7,712 nt of DNA from Armatimonadota bacterium (GTDB lineage: Bacteria > Armatimonadota > Armatimonadia > Armatimonadales > Armatimonadaceae), in the NCBI GenBank assembly GCA_014379275.1, contig JACMMA010000878.1:1-7712 (forward strand), written 5' to 3'. The notes beneath the pieces were generated by a model. That model ran no database searches, was not told the origin of the DNA, and saw only the letters and a program-made list of their open reading frames with translations. Below, piece after piece: positions 1 to 5,195 of this stretch. Numbering within the stretch: the first letter of the stretch is position 1; each line of letters opens with the position of its first letter. The position numbers and the translations under genes are program-made.

Positions 1-315
1 AAAAGCATCCACTTCCGGAAGCTCGCCCGCAAGTTCATCCCCGTAACGCTGTGCAAGGCAACCGGTGACGACCACCTTTTGAATTTTGCCGCCCTCTTTT
101 TTTCGGATCGCCTGTAAAATCGCTTCGATAGATTCTTGCTTGGCGGATTCGATGAAAGCACAGGTATTGATGACAAGGACGTCGGCGTCGGGCGAATCCG
201 CGTTCACCAGTTCGGCTTGTCCTGAACCCACTAACGCTCCGAGCATCTCTTCGCTATCAACCAGGTTCTTGGGACAGCCAAGCGATACCAACCCTATTCG
301 TGTTTTGCCGGTCAT
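1..315 (-). CDS. rimO: RimO, ribosomal protein S12 methylthiotransferase (N-terminal part, gene runs off left edge)
   Basis: This is the first 105 codons of a radical-SAM methylthiotransferase; the rest lies beyond the window. RimO adds a methylthio group to a conserved aspartate of ribosomal protein S12, using two iron-sulfur clusters. What is visible is the N-terminal UPF0004/MTTase domain, opening with IGLVSLGCPKNLVDSE, then VLVINTCAFIESAKQES and VVVTGCLAQRY. Cys14, Cys52 and Cys86 are the three expected ligands of the auxiliary cluster. The pairing of GCPKN with NTCAFI separates RimO from MiaB, which has different residues around these cysteines. The radical-SAM CxxxCxxC motif and TRAM domain would lie outside the window. 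ATG at 313-315 fits the family start; an in-frame GTG two codons upstream is an alternative. No strong Shine-Dalgarno sequence is seen for either. The gene appears to be monocistronic or first in its unit, with a relic gene on the opposite strand upstream. Confidence 0.95.
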   Translation of the reverse strand, partial: MTGKTRIGLVSLGCPKNLVDSEEMLGALVGSGQAELVNADSPDADVLVINTCAFIESAKQESIEAILQAIRKKEGGKIQKVVVTGCLAQRYGDELAGELPEVDAF

Positions 316-359
316 GGTCACGTAAAAATTAACTCGTTTCTGTCTAAAACAGGCAAGCA

Positions 360-381
360 AAAGCCGCCTGTCGGCGGCTTT
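360..381 (-). terminator. Perfect 9-bp hairpin upstream of rimO, possible terminator
   Basis: AAAGCCGCC (360-368) pairs perfectly with GGCGGCTTT (373-381) across a 4-nt loop. Read leftward, the stem is followed by a broken T-rich run (TTTTGCTTG), the shape of a weak intrinsic terminator. It would stop any leftward transcript before rimO. It lies only 45 bases upstream of the rimO start, so it could instead be a leader structure if the rimO promoter is further upstream. The plus-strand side has only three Ts and is a poorer terminator. Confidence 0.5.
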
Positions 382-506
382 GTCAACGTCATAGTATACG
401 GCGTAGATAAGCATCTGTCAAACATGAACATATATCATCAAGTGTCATCTAAACGACATAACGCAAAGATTTGATTTGCTCTTTTGTAATTTAGAGGAGA
501 GGGAAA

Positions 507-713
507 GTGGAACGAAGAACAGGACTTTTCGCGAATCCTGCGTCAGTATTCCGCCCCGAAAGGAATTAAAAATGCCACGTTCCTATTGCCGTAGCACGGT
601 CCATCTACGGCACCGCCATGGTGGTGCCGGAATCGAGCACCGCCATACTTCTGCCGATCGGCGCTCTGTTGGTTACCGGCTTGTTCCGACGACGGCGGCC
701 CAAAGAGGCGTAG
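507..713 (+). pseudogene. Relic of a PEP-CTERM surface protein gene (C-terminal sorting signal kept, body lost or broken)
   Basis: The open stretch 570-710 (stop TAG 711-713) encodes a tail that reads ARSIYGTAMVVPESSTAILL, then PIGALLVTGLF, then RRRRPKEA. This is the layout of a PEP-CTERM signal: a Pro-Glu-Ser motif where PEP is usual, a hydrophobic segment of about 15 residues, and an arginine cluster at the very C-terminus. Such signals direct exported proteins to processing by exosortase. No signal peptide or mature domain is visible ahead of it. In the same frame, GTG 507 has a good ribosome binding site (AGGAG at 495-499, spacing 7) and opens 20 codons ending VFRPERN, but TAA at 567-569 then interrupts. 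A second start, ATG 572 with AAAGGAA just upstream, lies in another frame and would need a +1 shift near base 590 to reach the tail. The nearest in-frame ATG is 618, leaving only 31 residues. I infer a decayed or deleted PEP-CTERM gene. A translated micro-ORF is possible but less likely. A terminator follows directly. Confidence 0.6.
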
Positions 714-720
714 TAGTAAA

Positions 721-759
721 CTCCTGCCTGTCCCACCCTTGACACGAGACAGGCAGGAG
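721..759. terminator. 12-bp-stem hairpin between convergent genes, probably a bidirectional terminator
   Basis: CTCCTGCCTGTC (721-732) pairs perfectly with GACAGGCAGGAG (748-759) around a 15-nt loop. It begins 7 bases after the stop of the PEP-CTERM relic and ends 5 bases before the yajQ stop codon. Leftward, the stem runs into TTTACTACTA, and rightward into AAACTTTATC, so the T-tracts are short on both sides. Position and stem strength suggest it ends yajQ and originally also the relic gene. Confidence 0.7.
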
Positions 760-764
760 AAACT

Positions 765-1265
765 TTATCGATAGTTGATGAACTGGAGTGGGGTTCCATA
801 ATCTTCCCCCTTCAGTTTTGCCATAACCGCTTGTAAGTCGTCCAGCTTCTTGCTCGAAACCCGAACCGTGTCCCCCTGAATCGCTGCCTGTACCTTGATG
901 CCACTGTCTTTGATGTATTTGACGATCTTCTTGACGGTTTCCGTGTCCAACCCCTGCTTGATAGTCGCCGTCTGACGTACCGTTCCTTTGGTCGCGTCCT
1001 CGATTTTGCCGAGGTCGAGTTGACGGATGTCAATGCCGCGCTTGTGCAGCTTCGTTTCGAGTACGTCCACCAGTGCGGTCAAACGCGCTTCGTTATCGGA
1101 CGTGAGCAGGAGTGTGCCTTTTTTCTCGTCTAATTCGATTTCTGAGATGGAGCCTTTGAAGTCGAATCGCGTCTCGATCTCGCGTTTTGCCTGGTCAACG
1201 GCGTTGACTACCTCCGGCATTTCCACTTTTGACACCACATCAAACGAACTATCCCCACTTGCCAT
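765..1265 (-). CDS. yajQ: YajQ-family (UPF0234) cyclic-di-GMP/nucleotide-binding protein
   Basis: The gene encodes 166 residues, matching the usual ~163-residue length of the family. It opens MASGDSSFDVVSKVE and carries the conserved blocks RFDFKGS (33-39), ATIKQGLD (100-107), KVQAAIQGDTVRVSSKKLDD (124-143, with AxIQGDxVRVxxKxxDDLQ) and the characteristic C-terminus LQFINYR. YajQ proteins are cytoplasmic, fold into two ferredoxin-like domains and bind nucleotides; a Xanthomonas member is a cyclic-di-GMP effector, but the general role is not settled. ATG at 1263-1265 is chosen because MASG..FD matches family starts. An in-frame ATG at 1305-1307 adds 14 unconserved residues and lacks a ribosome binding site. 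AAGGAA lies 12 nt before the chosen start, a rather long spacing. Upstream lies copy A of the repeat; downstream is a strong hairpin. Confidence 0.95.
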   Translation of the reverse strand: MASGDSSFDVVSKVEMPEVVNAVDQAKREIETRFDFKGSISEIELDEKKGTLLLTSDNEARLTALVDVLETKLHKRGIDIRQLDLGKIEDATKGTVRQTATIKQGLDTETVKKIVKYIKDSGIKVQAAIQGDTVRVSSKKLDDLQAVMAKLKGEDYGTPLQFINYR

Positions 1266-1298
1266 AATATCTGTCGGTTCCTTAGTTGTTTTAATTTC

Positions 1299-1304
1299 AT
1301 TGTA
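1299..1304 (-). promoter_or_regulatory. Possible -10 element of the yajQ promoter
   Basis: On the minus strand TACAAT sits about 34 nt before the yajQ ATG, which would give a leader of about 27 nt. No good TTGACA-like -35 is seen at the right distance; the A-rich end of repeat copy A (AAAAAAGAAAAA) occupies that space and could act as an UP-like or activator-dependent element. This is a weak assignment. Confidence 0.35.
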
Positions 1305-1320
1305 CACTACGTGTGCTGGA

Positions 1321-1408
1321 TTTTTCTTTTTTGTCGGGTACCCCCTGGGTGGCGGACGGCGCCAACCGGGTACCCTCTGGGTGGTTGGACCGTTGTTACC
1401 TGCGGTGC
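1321..1408 (-). repeat. Interspersed 88-bp repeat, copy A, oriented toward yajQ
   Basis: This stretch matches the reverse complement of 5063-5149 over its whole length with about five differences, including one single-base gap. It contains two near-identical 17-bp units, each a GGGTACCC palindrome followed by C/T, CTGGGTGG, at 1336-1352 and 1368-1384, exactly 32 bp apart, with GGCGCC between them. The low-complexity end (TTTTTCTTTTTT, 1321-1332) lies 55 bp upstream of the yajQ start. Read in the yajQ direction, the repeat ends in an A-rich tract just before the likely promoter. There are no terminal inverted repeats, no transposase and no target duplication that I can see. Confidence 0.9.
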
Positions 1409-1694
1409 GGGGTTACCGTTTTGTGAGCCGAGTCAACCCCCTGCGGGTGTATATAATGTCGCGTGCCGCGAACGCGGAGGCCATGCGCGTGGTCGCTCGG
1501 CGCTATTTAAGTGTACCTCCACGTCCGCCTCGTCGCTGGATGGGCGGACCGTTCGCCCCTGGGACATCGAACTCTTGGCAAATCATAAGCCAGCGCCAGC
1601 GAGCTTCCATGCTACGACGAAACCCACCGAATTTGCATCCGCGGATACTCCCGCTAAGCCTCACTCGGAGCTGGAATCGGCCAAAACAGATCGC
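1409..1694. other. Intergenic stretch with no recognisable gene; GC-rich hairpins
   Basis: Open frames cross this region on the plus strand, but they continue out of yajQ antisense or the repeat, lack ribosome binding sites and give arginine/proline-rich peptides with no family resemblance. A TATAAT lies at 1452-1457 without a convincing -35. Two alternative hairpins share bases: GTCCGCC (1523-1529) with GGCGGAC (1543-1549), or GGGCG (1542-1546) with CGCCC (1554-1558). CCGCG/CGCGG (1466-1477) forms a third tight dyad. If the TATAAT is active, this would be a long structured leader ahead of the BlaI-type gene. No further function can be assigned. Confidence 0.4.
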
Positions 1695-1738
1695 TTGACA
1701 GAGTTACCAAAGTCCTGTAGTATACTGAGTAAATCTAC
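1695..1738 (+). promoter_or_regulatory. Promoter and candidate BlaI-type operator of the repressor/receptor operon
   Basis: TTGACA (1695-1700) is a perfect -35 and is followed after 17 bases by TAGTAT (1718-1723) as -10. The -10 lies inside AGTATACT (1719-1726), a perfect 8-bp palindrome, and the wider segment has GTAG (1717-1720) mirrored by CTAC (1735-1738). Operators of the BlaI/MecI family are rich in TAC/GTA dyads (TACA..TGTA, TGTAGTA), so this sequence is a natural site for the product of the first gene to repress its own operon. The promoter is well supported; the operator is an inference. Confidence 0.7.
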
Positions 1739-1757
1739 TTGATAAACGAAGGGCTCA

Positions 1758-2129
1758 ATGATGCGAACCGGCACGACGCAGTACACTATTCTGGAATTTT
1801 TACACCGCAGCGGCCCAGTGACGGCGCGGGAAATCACGGAGGAACTCGCGCGTTCGGCTCCTATCGCCCACAGCACAGTCCAGACGTTGTTACGGCAGTT
1901 GGAAGCGAAAGGACTGGTCGCCCACGAGGAAAAAGACCGTGCCTTCGTTTTTCGCGCCCTGCGCGCGCCGGAGGAGATGGCAAGCAACCCACTGCGCGAC
2001 GTGTTGACGCGCGTTTACCAGGGCTCGGTTTATAGCCTAGTGTCGCAACTGTTGCGTCAGGAAACGGTGTCAGCCGAAGAGGTGGCCCGCCTGCGCTGCC
2101 TTCTCGACCAAGGGGAGGAAAAATCGTGA
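1758..2129 (+). CDS. BlaI/MecI/CopY-family winged-helix transcriptional repressor
   Basis: The product is 123 residues, the usual size for BlaI/MecI repressors. The N-terminal winged-helix domain covers about residues 8-68: a first helix TQYTILEFLHR, then VTAREITEELA, the recognition helix STVQTLLRQLEAKGLV (39-54), and a wing with KDRAFVFRAL. The C-terminal part (VYQGSVYSLVSQLL, then VSAEEVARLRCLLDQ) matches the dimerisation region with its typical S.EE..L..LL pattern. Family members bind TAC/GTA dyads as dimers and are inactivated when a partner M56 protease receives its signal. Here the start codons ATG 1758 and ATG 1761 are both possible; GAAGGG at 1748-1753 fits the second slightly better. 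The stop TGA overlaps the GTG start of the receptor gene (GTGA), indicating translational coupling. The resemblance is to the general family; the window gives no sign that the target is a beta-lactamase. Confidence 0.9.
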   Translation: MMRTGTTQYTILEFLHRSGPVTAREITEELARSAPIAHSTVQTLLRQLEAKGLVAHEEKDRAFVFRALRAPEEMASNPLRDVLTRVYQGSVYSLVSQLLRQETVSAEEVARLRCLLDQGEEKS

Positions 2130-4792
2130 AAGCTATTTTAGTGTTAAGCGGCGCGCTCGTTTTGGCGACGTTGCTAACGGGTGTCGGCTTGATCGCCGAG
2201 CGAGCGATGACACGCTTCGGCCCGCTGCACCGTTCCCTCGTCTGTCGCGCCGCGCTCTCGTCCTTGATCGCTTGCTTACCGTTCTTCGTAGTCGGCGCGC
2301 TCATGCTACCCTCGCCGTTCCAAGCCCCGGAAGATCCGCAAACATCACCGTTGCCTTCCGCTGCCCGGCAGCCTTTCGCAGGGCAAACGACGGAAGCCCC
2401 GGCCATTCGCCCCAAACTCCGCGTCGAACCCGGTGTCGTCCCGGCAGCCGCACCGCTACGTTTATCGAAAGCGGCTTTGCCTGCCCGTCCACGGTTCACG
2501 CAGTTTCTTTCCGACACCCCAACACACGCACAGATCTGGGATATCGCCGCCGTTGTATACGGAGTCGTGGCGCTTGCTCGCCTGTTCTGGCTCGCGCTGG
2601 CTTACGTAGGAACGGTGTCGCTTCGCCGCCTGTCCGTTCCCGTCGCGGGCGAAGCGGGCGTACATAGAAGCGATGTCGTTTCGGGCGCGCTTGTCGCGGG
2701 AATTCGCCGTCCTTTGATTCTGGTGCCGAACCGTTTCTGGCAGGAATGGGACGCAAATGTGGCGCGCGGCATCCTGGCGCACGAACGGGAACATCTCGCG
2801 CGTCGTGACCCGCTTTGGAACCTTGCTTTCCGAACCCTCGAAGCCCTGCTCTGGCCGTTGCCGCTGCTCGGCACATTGCGCCGGCGTCACGAAGACGCGA
2901 GCGAAGAGATCGCCGACCGCGCCGCGCTCGCGGTCGGTACGCCGCCGCGCACTTACGCCGATTGTTTGCTGAGAATGGTCGAACAGCGTCGGGCACCACT
3001 TCTCACAACCGGAGTTCTGTCCGGCACTCCGTCCGTGTCGCGGCGTGTGGAACGCCTGCTCAAACTCCGCGCCTGGCAGCCCCTGTCACGGCGGACACAG
3101 GTTCACATCGGCCTCGCCGCGCTCCTCCTCGCCCTTCCCGTGACTTCGCTCACAGCACAGACGTTCGCCGTCCGCCAGGAGAGGCAGTGGAGCCTAGACG
3201 AGCGGCTGAGCCAGAGCGTTTCTATCAACGCCGAGGGCGTTCCGCTTGCGGAGTTGCTGCCGCTCGTTTCGTCGAAAACCGGCGTCTCGTTCACGGCGGG
3301 GCGCGAAACGGCCGACGAAAAGGTGATCATATTCTGCCGCGCCCGCCCGCTCCGCTCCGCGATGGAAGACATAGCGGCCCTGTTTCACTACGCCTGGCGC
3401 GAAACAAAAGACGCCGGGGGGAAACCCGCCTACCGACTCGAGCGGCTTCCGCGGACGCGCAGTTTGGAGGAGCGGCTCGCGCGGGAGGACCGAAACTGGG
3501 TATTGGGGCAGATGGATACGCTGGTGAAGGCGTTCCACGAAACGCCGGAGCAGACGAAAAAACGTCCGGCCCGAGACCCGGTTCGGCAGGCGATGGGAAA
3601 CAGTAGCCAGCGTTTGGCGGTGGAGCTGTACGCCCTCTTGACCCCCTCCCAGCGCGCCATGATGGTGGAAACGCACCGCGTCCGGCTGCCGGTGGCGGGA
3701 CTGACGGGTGCGCAGAAAACCGCGCTCGCGCCCCTGTTTTATCAGGGGGACACGTTCAAGGAAAACCCCGAAATGATTCCCAGCGAAAACGGCGAACTGG
3801 CTATGGACGGCGTAACACCCATCCCGCCCGGCAAAATGGATCGCACATCGCTGTCGTTCGAGGTGATGGTTTTTCAGGGGAATGACTCGCCGGGCGCCTT
3901 TTCCCTCTCGATGCTCGCCCCGACCGGAATCGGTACGCAGTTAGCGACCTTTCCTGCGCCGGATGCGTTCGCGCTGCCACCCCACGGCGACCCGTACAAC
4001 GGCACTCCCGTCGCGGAGAGGAACCTCCCGGAAACCGTCTTCACGGGGGCGACGCTTGCGGACCGCTTGAAACAGTTGGCAGAGAAAACAGGCCGCCCGG
4101 TCGTCGCCGACTTTTACCGGAGTCGTCCCGTCCATGTCGGGAGCCGCACCGAGATCGAGAAACCAGGCTCGCCTTCGGGCAAGCTCGACGCGCTTTGCGT
4201 CGACGACGGGTATCTGTGGTGGACGCGCGGTGAAACCATGCTTTTCCGCAAGCGGGACTGGTATCGACAAAAGCGCTTCGAGGTTTCGGACACCTGGCGC
4301 AGGGCGTCGGTCCGTCAACTGTCGGCCCGTGACGGCAAGTTTATCGCGGCGGATTTGCAGCCGCTCGCGCAACTGACGTTAGACCAACTTATCGGACTGT
4401 TAAACGGGAGTGGGGATAGGCGCACTCTGGGAGGGCTTCCGCAGGCATTGAAAATAATAAGCGCGGTGACGCTGTCAAACGCCCCTCTATTCCCGGAGCC
4501 GGAAAAAGAATTGCATCATCGAACGCTCCTGACGCCTCCCACCGACGCACGAATCCAACCGCTACTTGCCGAGTTCGCGGACCGCTACACGCACCCGGAT
4601 TTATTGCTGAACGTCGATCCGCAGCAATTCGGCTTTCTTGTGAGTGCTCAGAGGGATAAAGAGGTAGAAATCGTCCGCTTCAGCATTGATCTCCAACCAC
4701 AGGAAGGTCACAGAACCATCGGCTACCACTTCCAGTTGCCGTTGGTCTTACCAAACGACCGGAGCGCGGAAACGCAGGTCTCTCTACCGTGA
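2126..4792 (+). CDS. M56-family (BlaR1-like) membrane metallopeptidase receptor with a large STN-like C-terminal part
   Basis: This 888-residue protein begins at GTG 2126, preceded by GGGGAGGA (2112-2119) and overlapping the repressor stop. Residues ~1-345 form a BlaR1-type peptidase: hydrophobic segments at about 3-23, 43-61, 136-161 and 327-346, and the zinc motif HEREH (219-223) in ILAHEREHLARRDPLWN. A downstream EEIADRAAL supplies the probable third ligand, Glu260, with Asp264. BlaR1 and MecR1 use this protease domain to trigger loss of the BlaI/MecI repressor. The C-terminal part after the last membrane segment is not a penicillin-binding domain: I see no SxxK/KTG arrangement in a transpeptidase context. 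Residues ~363-440 (INAEGVPLAELLPLVSSKTG) resemble an STN domain, as at the start of secretins and TonB receptors, and residues ~635-710 (ATLADRLKQLAEKTGRPVV) look like a second one. The rest is unrecognised. The protein is far longer than BlaR1 (~600 residues). The ligand is unknown. Confidence 0.88.
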   Translation: MKAILVLSGALVLATLLTGVGLIAERAMTRFGPLHRSLVCRAALSSLIACLPFFVVGALMLPSPFQAPEDPQTSPLPSAARQPFAGQTTEAPAIRPKLRVEPGVVPAAAPLRLSKAALPARPRFTQFLSDTPTHAQIWDIAAVVYGVVALARLFWLALAYVGTVSLRRLSVPVAGEAGVHRSDVVSGALVAGIRRPLILVPNRFWQEWDANVARGILAHEREHLARRDPLWNLAFRTLEALLWPLPLLGTLRRRHEDASEEIADRAALAVGTPPRTYADCLLRMVEQRRAPLLTTGVLSGTPSVSRRVERLLKLRAWQPLSRRTQVHIGLAALLLALPVTSLTAQTFAVRQERQWSLDERLSQSVSINAEGVPLAELLPLVSSKTGVSFTAGRETADEKVIIFCRARPLRSAMEDIAALFHYAWRETKDAGGKPAYRLERLPRTRSLEERLAREDRNWVLGQMDTLVKAFHETPEQTKKRPARDPVRQAMGNSSQRLAVELYALLTPSQRAMMVETHRVRLPVAGLTGAQKTALAPLFYQGDTFKENPEMIPSENGELAMDGVTPIPPGKMDRTSLSFEVMVFQGNDSPGAFSLSMLAPTGIGTQLATFPAPDAFALPPHGDPYNGTPVAERNLPETVFTGATLADRLKQLAEKTGRPVVADFYRSRPVHVGSRTEIEKPGSPSGKLDALCVDDGYLWWTRGETMLFRKRDWYRQKRFEVSDTWRRASVRQLSARDGKFIAADLQPLAQLTLDQLIGLLNGSGDRRTLGGLPQALKIISAVTLSNAPLFPEPEKELHHRTLLTPPTDARIQPLLAEFADRYTHPDLLLNVDPQQFGFLVSAQRDKEVEIVRFSIDLQPQEGHRTIGYHFQLPLVLPNDRSAETQVSLP

Positions 4793-4841
4793 AAGGGCGG
4801 GTTTTATGTGGGTGACGCTTCCAACGGTATTCTAGGGCATC

Positions 4842-4863
4842 CTGCCAAGATTATCTTCGGCAG
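4842..4863 (+). other. Hairpin in the 3' untranslated region of the M56 operon
   Basis: CTGCCAAGA (4842-4850) pairs with TCTT-C-GGCAG (4854-4863), with one bulged C and a 3-nt loop. There is no T-tract after it, so it is not an intrinsic terminator by itself. It lies 50 bases after the receptor stop and could protect the mRNA 3' end, ahead of the true terminator at 4951-4976. Confidence 0.4.
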
Positions 4864-4950
4864 ACCCGTCAGCGGCAGGCCTGAGATAGCGTTGCATCAA
4901 TACGCCACTGGGATTCCTCGCCGAAAAAGAACGCTAAATAGAAGGCTCCG

Positions 4951-4976
4951 AACACTGTTCTGGTCGCAGTGTTTTT
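4951..4976 (+). terminator. Intrinsic terminator of the BlaI/M56 operon
   Basis: AACACTG (4951-4957) pairs with CAGTGTT (4967-4973) around a 9-nt loop, and the stem runs directly into a run of five Ts (4972-4976) followed by ATCA. It lies 158 bases after the receptor stop codon and separates that operon from the isomerase gene, which therefore needs its own promoter. Confidence 0.75.
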
Positions 4977-5062
4977 ATCAGGCAGGAACGACAAGGAGTG
5001 TGGAAAGAGAGGACGGCAATTCAGCGAAAGAACCAACCGCCAGAACCACCAAGCAGGGTCGA

Positions 5063-5149
5063 GCACCGCAGGTCCAACGATCCAACCACCCAGAGGGTAC
5101 CCGGTTGGCGCCGCCCGCCACCCAGGGGGTACCCGACAAAAAAGAAAAA
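5063..5149 (+). repeat. Interspersed 87-bp repeat, copy B, oriented toward the isomerase gene
   Basis: This is the inverted counterpart of copy A. In this orientation it reads GCACCGCAGG..., then CCACCCAGAGGGTACCC (5086-5102), GGTTGGCGCC, then CCACCCAGGGGGTACCC (5118-5134), and ends in AAAAAAGAAAAAA (5138-5150). The two GGGTACCC palindromes are again 32 bp apart. The A-rich end lies 46 bp before the isomerase ATG, close to the 55-bp distance of copy A from yajQ. All three reading frames are nearly free of stops here, so the isomerase frame stays open through the repeat, which can mislead start prediction. Since a terminator lies upstream, the isomerase promoter probably lies in or beside this repeat. 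Confidence 0.9.
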
Positions 5150-5195
5150 AGAATCGGCAGGAGAACGTATCGCCGCGCCGGAAATGGGTTTTGCT

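Noticed and set aside
476..742. 88-codon plus-strand open frame including ATG 572
   Set aside because: Its product is histidine/arginine-rich and unlike any family, and the meaningful peptide (PEP-CTERM tail) is in a different frame. It also ends inside the terminator loop.
1336..1384. CRISPR-like array in the repeat
   Set aside because: Only two 17-bp units with a 15-bp spacer that is the same in both genomic copies; no third unit and no cas genes.
1027..1698. 223-codon plus-strand frame across yajQ and repeat copy A
   Set aside because: It is mostly antisense to a well-conserved yajQ gene and then passes through the stop-poor repeat; no ribosome site or domain is seen.
1311..1742. 143-codon plus-strand frame through repeat copy A and the spacer
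   Set aside because: It starts in the repeat flank without a ribosome site and runs over the promoter of the BlaI-type gene; no recognisable motifs.
1861..2517. 218-codon minus-strand frame opposite the BlaI/M56 overlap
   Set aside because: It is a shadow of two real, coupled genes in high-GC DNA; composition is low-complexity and basic.
2462..3676. Several long minus- and plus-strand frames inside the M56 gene
   Set aside because: All overlap the peptidase domain and first STN-like region, whose protein motifs are clear; no start signals.
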